From an uncultured Oscillospiraceae bacterium (GTDB lineage Bacteria > Bacillota > Clostridia > Oscillospirales > Acutalibacteraceae): a stretch of 25,208 nucleotides of DNA. Below, one piece after another: positions 7,539 through 15,452 of the stretch; position 1 is the first letter of the stretch; every line of letters begins with the position of its first letter. A program made the position numbers and the translations under genes. The stretch spans positions 1 to 25,208 of the forward strand of contig URKX01000032.1 in the NCBI GenBank assembly GCA_900548545.1, read 5' to 3'. The notes below the pieces were generated by a model. The model was not told the DNA's origin. It saw nothing but the letters and a program-made list of their open reading frames with translations, and did no database searches.

Positions 7539-9539
7539 ATGCCGAAGATCCGAGTACTTGAAAAACAGGTGGCGGAACTGATCGCCGCCGGGGAAGTGGT
7601 AGACCGGCCCTCTTCTGTAATTAAAGAGCTGGTGGAAAACGCAGTGGACGCCGGCGCCACGGTCATCACAGTGGAGATCCGCCGGGGCGGCATCGCCTTT
7701 ATGCGGGTGACGGATAACGGCTGCGGCATCGCTGCAGAGGATGTGCCCACCGCCTTTTTGCGTCATGCCACCAGCAAGGTGAACCAGGAGGACGACTTGA
7801 ATTCCATTGCCACCCTGGGGTTCCGTGGGGAGGCTTTGGCCTCTATCTCCGCTGTGGCTCACGTGGAGCTGCTCACCCGCACGGCAGGGGCTGTCGCCGG
7901 GGTGCGCTATACCTGCGGCGGAGGGGAAGAGCCTACCTTGGAAGAGGCAGGCTGCCCGGAGGGCACCACCATCCTGGTGCGGGACCTGTTTTACAACACC
8001 CCCGCCCGGATGAAGTTTTTGAAGAAAGATTCCACCGAAGGTAACTCTGTGGCGGGCATCCTGGATAAGTTGGCCCTGTCCCATCCGGAGATTTCCGTGC
8101 GGTTCATCCGGGACGGCAAGGAACAGCTGCACACCCCGGGGGACGGCAAGCTTTCCTCCACTATCTATGCGGTGTATGGCCGGGAGTTTTCCTCCGCCCT
8201 GATCCCGGTCAACTACGAACTGGGCCATGTGAAGGTGCAAGGTTACATCAGCGCCCCCACCTCCAGCCGCCCCAACCGGAGTATGCAGAACTTTTTTATC
8301 AACGGCCGGTATATCCGCAGCCGCACAGCAATGGCTGCTTTGGAAGAGGCCTATAAAGGCTCCATCATGGTGGGGAAGTTCCCCGCCTGCGTGCTGCATA
8401 TGCACCTTTCCTTCAGCGCTGTAGATGTGAATGTCCACCCGGCAAAATTGGAAGTGCGCTTTGTCAATGAACGTCCTATTTTCGACGCGGTGTACCACGG
8501 GGTGAAATCTGCCCTCCACGCTGGGGATAAGCCGAAAGTCATGGAATGGAAGCAGCCCCAGGTGAACCCCTATGCCCCGGTGTTGGAGCGCAAGGAACAA
8601 CTGCGTATGGAACTGCCCCCTCAGCGATCTTCACAGCCGGCGAAACCATCTGCATCCCAACCGCTGGTTGACCCGGCAGCTTCCCCTCGGGCGATCCGGC
8701 CACAGGAGCGTCCGTCTGAGCCTTCCACGGGGCCGGTGATACTGCGGGACAGCGCTGTTCCGGCCAAGGATTTTTCCGGATTTTCCGGATATTTGGAACG
8801 TGTTCTGGATGCCGCCCCGCAGCCGGAGCCAAATACCCCTGTCTTGCGGGTCTTGGAAACACCCTCTCAGCCGCAGGCGGAACCCATCCTCGCTGAAACG
8901 CCGGAGGCACCGCCCCTTCCTGTGGAAGAGGCGCCCACTGCGCCGGTGCCGAAAGCGCCCCTTCGGGAGTTCCACTCCCGGGTGATCGGGGAGGCGTTCG
9001 GCACCTATCTCATCGTGGAATACAGCCAAGAGGAACTGATGTTCATTGACAAGCACGCTGCCCACGAGCGCTTGCTTTACGAGCGCCTGAAGCGGGAAAA
9101 TGCCGGTGGGGAAGCCCAGACCCTTCTGGAGCCGGTCACCGTCACTTTGGATAAAGACGAGTATTCCGCGGTGCTGAGCCATTTGGAAGATTTCTCCCAG
9201 GCCGGGTTTGAGGTGGAGGATTTCGGCGCGGGCACTGTCCTGGTGCGGTCTGCGCCGCTGCTTTTGAACGGCCAAGATGCGGCGGAGTCTGTGATGGAGA
9301 TTGCCGGCTACTTAGCGTCTATGAAAAACCGCATGACTACGGAACACCTGGATTGGGTATACCACAACGTAGCCTGCCGGGCTGCCATGAAGGCCGGGGA
9401 TTCCATCACCCGGGAGGAGATGATCTCCTTGGCCCGGGAGCTGGAGGAAAATCCGGATGTGCGCTATTGCCCCCATGGACGCCCGGTGTACATCCTTCTT
9501 CGCCGCCGTGATGTAGAACGGCAGTTTGGCCGGGTGTAA
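7539..9539 (+). CDS. mutL: DNA mismatch repair protein MutL
   Basis: The 666-residue product is a GHKL ATPase that couples MutS to strand incision. N-terminal motifs are ELVENAVDAGA (about 30-40), DNGCGI (59-64) and GFRGEAL (94-100). A long Pro/Glu/Ser-rich linker (about 345-475) joins the C-terminal domain. That domain carries an endonuclease motif, DKHAAHERLLYE starting at D504, a variant of the DQHA(X)2E(X)4E motif of nicking MutL proteins, together with ACRAAMKAGD and CPHGRP (from C644). The protein is therefore expected to be a metal-dependent nickase, as in bacteria lacking MutH. GGAGG precedes the ATG at 7539. miaA starts 2 bases after its stop codon, suggesting translational coupling. 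Confidence 0.97.
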   Translation: MPKIRVLEKQVAELIAAGEVVDRPSSVIKELVENAVDAGATVITVEIRRGGIAFMRVTDNGCGIAAEDVPTAFLRHATSKVNQEDDLNSIATLGFRGEALASISAVAHVELLTRTAGAVAGVRYTCGGGEEPTLEEAGCPEGTTILVRDLFYNTPARMKFLKKDSTEGNSVAGILDKLALSHPEISVRFIRDGKEQLHTPGDGKLSSTIYAVYGREFSSALIPVNYELGHVKVQGYISAPTSSRPNRSMQNFFINGRYIRSRTAMAALEEAYKGSIMVGKFPACVLHMHLSFSAVDVNVHPAKLEVRFVNERPIFDAVYHGVKSALHAGDKPKVMEWKQPQVNPYAPVLERKEQLRMELPPQRSSQPAKPSASQPLVDPAASPRAIRPQERPSEPSTGPVILRDSAVPAKDFSGFSGYLERVLDAAPQPEPNTPVLRVLETPSQPQAEPILAETPEAPPLPVEEAPTAPVPKAPLREFHSRVIGEAFGTYLIVEYSQEELMFIDKHAAHERLLYERLKRENAGGEAQTLLEPVTVTLDKDEYSAVLSHLEDFSQAGFEVEDFGAGTVLVRSAPLLLNGQDAAESVMEIAGYLASMKNRMTTEHLDWVYHNVACRAAMKAGDSITREEMISLARELEENPDVRYCPHGRPVYILLRRRDVERQFGRV

Positions 9540-9541
9540 CC

Positions 9542-10528
9542 ATGGGTGGGCTTGAAAAGTTGCCGGTGGCAGCGGTTGTGGGGCCCACTGCCACCGGTAA
9601 AACAGAATTGGGTATCGAACTTTGCCGCCGGGTGGGTGGGGAGATCGTTTCCTGCGATTCCATGCAGATCTACCAGGGCCTTCCCATCGGCACGGCACAG
9701 CCCACTCCCCAGGAGCTGGCCGCGGCGCCCCACCACTTGATCGGCTTTTTAGAGGTAGAGCAGCCTTTCAGTGTTTCGGATTATGTGGGACTGGCTGGAA
9801 AGACCATCCGGGAGATCCACAGCCGGGGGAAACTGCCCATTTTGGTGGGCGGGACCGGCCTTTATGCCAGGAGCCTTTTGCGGGGCTTTTCTTTTGAGGA
9901 GAATGGACGGGACGAGGGGGTGCGTCAACGGCTTTTCCAAGAGGCCCAGGAGCAGGGGCCCCAAGCCCTCTATGAACGCTTGCAGCGGCTGGATCCCAAA
10001 GCGGCCGGGGAAATCCACCCCAACAACCTGAAACGCGTGATCCGGGCGCTGGAATACATGGAGCTTTGCAAGGAACCATTTTCCGCCCAAGCGGAGCGTT
10101 CTCAAACAGCCCAGTCCCCTTACCGGTACGGGATGCTCTGCCTGTGCTACCGGGACCGGGAAACCCTCTACCGCCGCATCGGCTTGCGGGTAGACCGGAT
10201 GGTGGAGCAGGGGCTTTTAGAGGAGGCTCACGGCTTCTTCCAACGATGCCAAGAGGCAGGGAACATCCCCACAGCGGCCCAGGCCATCGGCTACAAGGAG
10301 TTGTTCCCCTATTTCCGCGGGGAAGTTCCCTTGGAAGAAGCATTGGAGAATATCAAACGGGAGAGCCGCCGCTATGCCAAACGGCAGATCACCTGGTTCA
10401 AACGGGAAGAGCAGACGGCGTTTTTGTACATTGACGATTATCCCACAAAAGAGGAGCTGCTTCAGGCAAGCTTGCAGCTGTTAGGGCAGTGGGGCGTTTG
10501 GAAAGGAGGCGTGGCGTGTGAACAGTAA
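9542..10528 (+). CDS. miaA: tRNA dimethylallyltransferase MiaA
   Basis: The 328-residue enzyme transfers the dimethylallyl group of DMAPP to N6 of A37 in tRNA, making the i6A that MiaB then methylthiolates. Visible motifs are the P-loop GPTATGKT (14-21), SCDSMQIYQGLPIGTA, VGGTGLYARSLL, HPNNLKRVIRALE and AIGYKEL. A basic C-terminal stretch (RRYAKRQITWFKRE) is typical of the tRNA-binding end. It starts 2 bases after mutL with only a weak ribosome binding site, so reinitiation is likely. Its 3' end overlaps the next start by 11 bases. Bacillus has hfq after miaA; no hfq is seen here. Confidence 0.97.
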   Translation: MGGLEKLPVAAVVGPTATGKTELGIELCRRVGGEIVSCDSMQIYQGLPIGTAQPTPQELAAAPHHLIGFLEVEQPFSVSDYVGLAGKTIREIHSRGKLPILVGGTGLYARSLLRGFSFEENGRDEGVRQRLFQEAQEQGPQALYERLQRLDPKAAGEIHPNNLKRVIRALEYMELCKEPFSAQAERSQTAQSPYRYGMLCLCYRDRETLYRRIGLRVDRMVEQGLLEEAHGFFQRCQEAGNIPTAAQAIGYKELFPYFRGEVPLEEALENIKRESRRYAKRQITWFKREEQTAFLYIDDYPTKEELLQASLQLLGQWGVWKGGVACEQ

Positions 10529-11819
10529 AAAGATACGCACCATAGGTGCTGTGATTTTGGCCGTCCTGGTGCTGCTTTATGTGGGATATCAAGTGTTCCA
10601 GGTCACCCACCACGCTTTCCAAACAGAAACCGCCATGTATGGGCAGGTGTCGGATGTGCTGCAAACGGAAGGCTTTGTGATCCGCAAGGAAACGGTGATC
10701 GATGAAACTGTGTCCGGGGTGCTGAGTTACCGTGTGGCGGACGGCACACGGGTGGCCAAAGGCGGTGTGATTGCGGATGTCTTTTCCACCGAGAACGATG
10801 CCTCTGCCCAACGGGAAAAGGAACGCTTGGAAAAAGAGATCGAAAGCTTGGAGGCCTTGGCCCAGCCGGCAGATTACTTTGTGGCCAATCCCTCCCTGCT
10901 CAGCGGGCAGATCTATTCCGCCATTGAGGACGTTGCCCAAGGGGTCAACCAGAATGATTTTTCCAATTTGGCTTCTTGGAAGGAGACCCTCCTCAGCGCC
11001 TTGACCCGCCGCCGGCTGATTACCGGCGAGGAGAGCCCGGAGGATCTAGCCCAGCGGATCAGCCAGCTGCAAAGCCAGAAGGATGCTTTGGATAGCCAGG
11101 GCGGCGCTTCCATTGGGACTATTGAGGCACCGGAAGCCGGGTATTTTATCAGCACAGCGGACGGCTTGGAAAACGCGGTGGATATGAAAGAGGTGGAACA
11201 TCTTACGGTCCCCCAGGTGGAAGAGCTTCTGGCAAAGCCAGGAGAGAACCTGGGGGCGGTGGGAAAGATCTGCGGCGATTTTAATTGGTATGTGGCTTGC
11301 ATATTTGACGAAAATGAGATCGTCCGCTTTGAGGATGTGACCCAGGTATACTTGGATATCCCCTTTGCCAGTACCGAGCAGATCCCTGCGGAAGTGGTGG
11401 CAAAAAACCGGGATGAGGAGAGCGGCAACACCGTGGTGGTTTTCCGGTGTTCCTACATGGACTCGGACATTGCCGCCGTTCGCAACGAGGCTATCCAAGT
11501 GACAGTGGCCACTTATTCCGGCGTGCTGGTCAATGAACAGGCCATCCATTTTGAGGATGTGGAATACACCACCACCGATGAGGACGGGAACACGGTCACA
11601 AACGTGCAAGAGAATGTCAAGGGCGTGTATGTGCTCTATGGGGGAAAGCTCCAGTTTGTCCAGGTGTTTTCCGACCACTCTGTAAACGGCTACGCCATTT
11701 GCAAAACAGAGCTTTCCTCGTCGGAACAAGAGATGCTGGTGACAAGTTCCACCATCCAGCTGTACGACCAAGTCGTGGTAGAAGGGACGGATCTTTACGA
11801 TGGAAAAATCATGGAATGA
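10518..11819 (+). CDS. HlyD-like membrane-anchored adaptor protein in division gene cluster
   Basis: The 433-residue product has a short basic N-terminus and one membrane helix (about 8-26), with the rest predicted outside the membrane. Residues about 50-90 (EGFVIRKETVIDETVSGVLS, then VADGTRVAKGGVIADVF) resemble the first half of a lipoyl/barrel-sandwich domain, and 199-222 (GTIEAPEAGYFIS) the second. Between them are two short charged helices (97-115 and 174-193), a reduced coiled-coil hairpin. The arrangement matches periplasmic adaptor (HlyD/RND-MFP) proteins, but no transporter gene is adjacent. AAAGGAGG (10502-10509) lies 8 bases before the GTG start, which overlaps miaA by 11 bases; yggS overlaps its end by 20 bases. 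The position suggests an envelope or division role; function is unproven. Confidence 0.75.
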   Translation: MNSKKIRTIGAVILAVLVLLYVGYQVFQVTHHAFQTETAMYGQVSDVLQTEGFVIRKETVIDETVSGVLSYRVADGTRVAKGGVIADVFSTENDASAQREKERLEKEIESLEALAQPADYFVANPSLLSGQIYSAIEDVAQGVNQNDFSNLASWKETLLSALTRRRLITGEESPEDLAQRISQLQSQKDALDSQGGASIGTIEAPEAGYFISTADGLENAVDMKEVEHLTVPQVEELLAKPGENLGAVGKICGDFNWYVACIFDENEIVRFEDVTQVYLDIPFASTEQIPAEVVAKNRDEESGNTVVVFRCSYMDSDIAAVRNEAIQVTVATYSGVLVNEQAIHFEDVEYTTTDEDGNTVTNVQENVKGVYVLYGGKLQFVQVFSDHSVNGYAICKTELSSSEQEMLVTSSTIQLYDQVVVEGTDLYDGKIME

Positions 11820-12528
11820 GCGGTTCCAAATTTTTGATGAAAATTACCCCCGCATTTTGGAGGAGATTGCCCGGGCCGCGGAGAAATCCGGCCGCAGCGC
11901 CCAGGATATCACGTTGCTGGCTGCCACCAAGACGGTGCCTCTCGAGGTGGTCAACCATGCCATTGAGAAGGGGCTTGCCTGCATAGGTGAAAACCGCGTC
12001 CAGGAGCTTTTAGATAAGTATGACGGCCTGCACAAAGAGCGGTGTGATATCCAGTTTATCGGCCAGCTGCAAACCAACAAGGTGAAGTACCTGATGGGCA
12101 AAGTCAGCTGCATCCAGTCTGTGGGCAGCGTAAAGTTGGCAAAAGAGATCTCCCGCCTTTGCCAGCGGGACAACACCGCCATGGACGTGCTGGTGGAGGT
12201 AAACATTGGCCGGGAAGAAAGCAAAGGAGGCGTTCTGCCGGAGGCGTTGCTGGAGTGTGTGGATGAGATCCGCACCCTGCCGGGGATCCGGGTGAAGGGC
12301 CTCATGGCAATTCCGCCCATTTGCGGCAATATCTCCCAGCTTTGCGCCTATTTTTCCGCTGTGCGGCAATCTTATGTTGACATAGGCGCTAAAAAAATGG
12401 ATAATGTATCTATGGATTGCCTATCCATGGGGATGTCCTCCGATTTTGCGGAGGCCATCGCCTGCGGGGCCACCATGGTGCGGGTGGGTTCCTCGCTGTT
12501 TGGAAAAAGGGAATATCCCCAGCGCTAA
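11800..12528 (+). CDS. yggS: YggS/YlmE-family pyridoxal phosphate homeostasis protein
   Basis: The 242-residue product is a single-domain PLP-binding protein resembling the N-terminal barrel of alanine racemase. K44 in LAATKTV is the expected Schiff-base lysine. Other family signatures are GENRVQELLDKY, FIGQLQTNKVKYL, VEVNIGREESKGG, GLMAIPP and LSMGMSSDFAEAI, followed by ATMVRVGSSLFG. The family controls free PLP and has no known catalytic reaction. The ATG at 11800 lies inside the end of the HlyD-like gene with GAAGGGACGG upstream. In Bacillus the orthologue ylmE precedes sepF; the same order holds here. Confidence 0.93.
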   Translation: MEKSWNERFQIFDENYPRILEEIARAAEKSGRSAQDITLLAATKTVPLEVVNHAIEKGLACIGENRVQELLDKYDGLHKERCDIQFIGQLQTNKVKYLMGKVSCIQSVGSVKLAKEISRLCQRDNTAMDVLVEVNIGREESKGGVLPEALLECVDEIRTLPGIRVKGLMAIPPICGNISQLCAYFSAVRQSYVDIGAKKMDNVSMDCLSMGMSSDFAEAIACGATMVRVGSSLFGKREYPQR

Positions 12529-12552
12529 ATTCCGATTAGGAGGTAACGTATC

Positions 12553-13044
12553 GTGGCAGGATTGGTTGATAAGCTTCAAAAGATGTGGAATCCGCCAGAT
12601 GACGAATATGAAGAGTACTATGATGAGCCGGAAGAGCAGGAAACCAGCAGCCGGAGCAGCAGCTTTGGCGAGTCGCGCCGCTCTTCCACATACTCGTTTT
12701 CAGATTTTGCCCCCCGCAGCGATAGTTCCGGCGGGAACCGTGTGGTAAATATCAATGCGAAAGCCCAGTTGCAGGTGGTGCTGTTTAAGCCCATCTCCTT
12801 TGGCGAGGAAACCCGCGCTATCGCTGACGAGCTGTTAAAGCGCCACACGGTGGTGCTCAATTTGGAGAAGACCGAGAAAGAGGTTTCCCGGCGCATCGTG
12901 GACTTTTTAAGCGGTGTGGCCTATGCCAACAACGGCAAGATCAAGCGCGTGGCTACCAATACTTTTATCATCACGCCGTACAATGTGGACCTCACCGGCG
13001 ACGACGTGCTGGATGAGCTGGAAAACAACGGCCTCTATTTCTAA
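12553..13044 (+). CDS. sepF: Cell division protein SepF
   Basis: The 163-residue product has the three-part SepF layout: an amphipathic membrane-binding helix (MAGLVDKLQKMW), an acidic then serine-rich disordered linker (about 13-60), and the SepF core (about 62-163; VVNINAKAQLQVVLFKP, AIADELLKRHTVVLNLEK, RRIVDFLSGVAYANNGKIKR, FIITPYNVDL). SepF polymerises on the membrane and tethers FtsZ at midcell. The start is GTG at 12553 with AGGAGG about 9 bases upstream. It lies 24 bases after yggS and 5 before ylmH. The Bacillus ylmG gene, usually between sepF and ylmH, is absent. Confidence 0.95.
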   Translation: MAGLVDKLQKMWNPPDDEYEEYYDEPEEQETSSRSSSFGESRRSSTYSFSDFAPRSDSSGGNRVVNINAKAQLQVVLFKPISFGEETRAIADELLKRHTVVLNLEKTEKEVSRRIVDFLSGVAYANNGKIKRVATNTFIITPYNVDLTGDDVLDELENNGLYF

Positions 13045-13049
13045 CGGCG

Positions 13050-13793
13050 ATGACCAGTGAACAGCAACTGCTTACAGCCCGGTTGGAGGATCACCTCCGG
13101 TTGGCGCGGAAACGCCCGTGTTTTTTAGGGTTTTTAGATGAGGCACAGGCGGCCTTTTGCCAGGATTACCTGGCCCACCGGCGGGAGGCGGCCATTTTGT
13201 TTTGGGGCGGCCACGAAAATGCCGAGCGTGTGATGCTGGGGTTCTTTCCCGATTACATGGAGCCGGATCCAGCTTGTTTTCCCATTGTGCCCCTGGCACT
13301 CACTTACCGCAGCGGCGATAAGCTTACTCACCGCGACTTCTTGGGTTCGTTTATGGCCTTGGGCGTCCAGCGGGATGTTGTGGGGGACATTTTGGTAGGG
13401 GAAGGCGTGTGCGTGGCGTTCCTTCGGGAAGAGATGGGGGAATATTTCCTCCGGAATATTCAAAAGATTGGCCGGGTGGGGGTAAAGGCTTCCCTCGCTT
13501 GGGAAGGGCCGTTGCCCGGCGCCCGGGAGTTTCTCCCGATGAGCGGCGTGGTGGCCTCTGACCGGCTGGACTGCCTGGTGGCTTTTGCCTGCCGTACCAG
13601 CCGTGAAAAAGCCGCTGGGCTGATTACAGCCGGGATGGTTTCCGTAAACCATCGGGAAACGCTGTCTGTTTCCCAGCGGGTAAAAGAAAGCGACCTGCTT
13701 TCCGTGAGAAGGCAGGGCAGGTTCCTAGTGGATCAATTGGGGCCTTTGACCAGTAAAGGGCGTCTTGTGGTGAAATGCAGGAAATATCAATAA
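13050..13793 (+). CDS. ylmH: YlmH family S4-domain RNA-binding protein
   Basis: The 247-residue product has an N-terminal domain (about 1-165) containing ALTYRSGDKLTHRDFLGSFM, GVQRDVVGDILVGEG and GREFLP-like segments, which are signatures of YlmH. A C-terminal S4 RNA-binding domain spans about 171-247 (SDRLDCLVAFACRTSREKAA, VNHRETLSVSQRVKESDLLS). In Bacillus subtilis YlmH is linked to division genes by position and has been reported to assist ribosome-associated quality control on 50S subunits. The ATG at 13050 follows sepF by 5 bases. Confidence 0.9.
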   Translation: MTSEQQLLTARLEDHLRLARKRPCFLGFLDEAQAAFCQDYLAHRREAAILFWGGHENAERVMLGFFPDYMEPDPACFPIVPLALTYRSGDKLTHRDFLGSFMALGVQRDVVGDILVGEGVCVAFLREEMGEYFLRNIQKIGRVGVKASLAWEGPLPGAREFLPMSGVVASDRLDCLVAFACRTSREKAAGLITAGMVSVNHRETLSVSQRVKESDLLSVRRQGRFLVDQLGPLTSKGRLVVKCRKYQ

Positions 13794-13806
13794 GGGGGAC
13801 TTCCAA

Positions 13807-14799
13807 ATGTTGACCGTAAAAGAAATAAATGAGGTAAGCTTTGGAAAAGCGGGTTTTTCCGGTTATAAGCCGGAAGACGTAGATAACTTTATCGATGAAG
13901 TGGTGGAGTCTTTCACGCAGCTTCAGGCTGAAAGGGACGATGCCTTACAACAATGTGCGCAGCAAAACCAGCAGATGGAAGAGCTGAACAGGCAGGTTGC
14001 CGAGCTGAAGGTTAAGAACAGCGAACTCCAGAAAAAACTGGGGATCCTTGCCCAGAAGATCGAGTCTTACCGGGAAGAGGAAGACGGCATCAAAGAAGCC
14101 ATCCTCAGCGCCCAGCGTATGGGGAAAGAGGCCCTACAGGACGCCAAGGGCAAAGCGGCGGTTATGATGGCTGATGCGGAGGAAAACGCCAAGAAGATCT
14201 TGGAAAACGCCCGGGATGACGCTGCCCGGGCTGCCCGGGAGTATGCCAACCAGGTGGAGCAGAAGCGCAGTGAGCTGGAAGAGATGAAACGCCAGGTTTC
14301 TGCTTTCCGGGTATCCTTGTTGGAGATGTATAAAAAACATTTGGAGAGCATCAATCACATCCCCAGTTTCCGGGTGAAAGAGCCTGTCCAAAAGGCGGAG
14401 GCCCCTGCCTATGAAGAGCAGCCCGTCCCCGCGGACCCGGAACCTGTCCGGGAGCCAGTGCGGGAAGCAGAACCCCAGCCGGAGCCGCAGCCGGTTCCCC
14501 AGCAGCGGGAAGAACCCCAGCCTGTGGTACAGCCGAAGCCCCAGCCCGTGCGGCAGCCGGCGCCACGGAAGGCCCAGGAGGCTGCTCCTTCTCTCCACGA
14601 CAAAGTGGATCTGAGCCGGGAACAGCTGGAGGACGGCCGTGGGTACCACCCCGATGATGACGACCTCTCTCAGGTGGGCATTGACTTGAAAGCCTATTCC
14701 GACATCCCCGAATCGCTGCAGAAAGAGAAGGCCTCTCATTTCAGCAACTTGGAATTTGGGGACAACGTGGATTTGGGCAACAAAAGACGGAAAAGATAA
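13807..14799 (+). CDS. divIVA: DivIVA-domain protein
   Basis: The 330-residue product has the conserved DivIVA N-terminus (FGKAGFSGYKPEDVDNFIDE, about 12-31) that senses negatively curved membrane. A long coiled coil follows (about 35-185, with many KAAVMMADAEENAKK-type heptads). Residues about 192-255 form a Pro/Gln/Glu-rich segment of repeated EPV, QPEPQPV and PKPQPV units. A charged tail (about 260-330) ends NKRRKR. The protein is about twice the length of Bacillus DivIVA because of the added low-complexity segment and tail. AGGGGG lies just before the ATG. Position after ylmH agrees with the Gram-positive division cluster. Expected role: septum or pole scaffold. Confidence 0.93.
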   Translation: MLTVKEINEVSFGKAGFSGYKPEDVDNFIDEVVESFTQLQAERDDALQQCAQQNQQMEELNRQVAELKVKNSELQKKLGILAQKIESYREEEDGIKEAILSAQRMGKEALQDAKGKAAVMMADAEENAKKILENARDDAARAAREYANQVEQKRSELEEMKRQVSAFRVSLLEMYKKHLESINHIPSFRVKEPVQKAEAPAYEEQPVPADPEPVREPVREAEPQPEPQPVPQQREEPQPVVQPKPQPVRQPAPRKAQEAAPSLHDKVDLSREQLEDGRGYHPDDDDLSQVGIDLKAYSDIPESLQKEKASHFSNLEFGDNVDLGNKRRKR

Positions 14800-14942
14800 C
14801 AGAGGAACAGCCAAATACTCTGGCAAAGGCCGCTGAACGTGACGCGAAGAGCAGCTTTTGCTGAAATCCAGAAAGAATGCGGGGCTGCTGCGAGTTTGCA
14901 ACAGCCCCTTTCTGAACGGCTGTTTTGGAAAAGGGGATTGTT
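14800..14942 (+). promoter_or_regulatory. divIVA-lspA leader with two mutually exclusive hairpins
   Basis: Hairpin A pairs 14881-14891 with 14898-14908 (11 positions, one C-A mismatch, 6-base loop) and is followed by TTT, like a weak terminator. Hairpin B pairs AACAGCC (14900-14906) with GGCTGTT (14918-14924) and ends just before the lspA ribosome binding site (AAGGGG, 14931-14936). The two share bases 14900-14906, so they cannot form together. A second AACAGCC copy at 14806-14812 could also pair with 14918-14924. No -35/-10 promoter is apparent. Confidence 0.45.
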
Positions 14943-15452
14943 TTGAAATCGGAATGCAAGAACCGGAATACTTTCACTGCGGTTGCTGTGATCGTTGTGG
15001 CGGCTATCCTGTTGGCCATGGACCAGATTATCAAATATTTCGTGTTGACCAAGCTTAAACCCATGGGAACTGTAACAGTGATCCCTGGGCTGTTGGAATT
15101 TACCTATGTGGAAAATACCGGGGCGGCTTTTGGGCTGTTTAAGAATATCATGTGGCTTGTGGTTCCCATCACTGTGGCGGCGACTGTGGCGATTGCCGTG
15201 TTGCTGTTCCGCTATAAGCGCCACACCTTTTTCAGCTATGCCACTTCCGCGCTGTTGATCGCCGGAGGGATCGGCAACTTGATTGACCGCATCGCCTATA
15301 GCTTTGTGGTAGATTTTATCCACGTGCTCTTTTTCGATTATATTTTCAATTTCGCGGATTGCTGCATTACCGTCGGCGCGGTCTTGTTCGTGATCCACGT
15401 GTTGTTCTTTACCCGCAGCGAGGAGGACACCAAAGGAAAGGAAGAGCCATGA
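14943..15452 (+). CDS. lspA: Lipoprotein signal peptidase LspA
   Basis: The 169-residue membrane protease (signal peptidase II) removes signal peptides from diacylglyceryl-modified prolipoproteins. Four hydrophobic segments are visible (about 11-31, 67-88, 98-114 and 138-157). Conserved boxes are the first-helix Asp (AMDQIIKYF), VENTGAAFG (57-64), GNLIDRI with catalytic D115 and NFAD with catalytic D139. The TTG at 14943 is preferred, with AAGGGG 6 bases upstream; another TTG at 14925 lies before that site and would add six residues. Its TGA overlaps the next ATG (ATGA). Confidence 0.95.
   Translation: MKSECKNRNTFTAVAVIVVAAILLAMDQIIKYFVLTKLKPMGTVTVIPGLLEFTYVENTGAAFGLFKNIMWLVVPITVAATVAIAVLLFRYKRHTFFSYATSALLIAGGIGNLIDRIAYSFVVDFIHVLFFDYIFNFADCCITVGAVLFVIHVLFFTRSEEDTKGKEEP

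Noticed and set aside
7506..8600. 364-codon minus-strand frame opposite mutL
   Set aside because: It is antisense to conserved MutL motifs; no family resemblance and no start signal.
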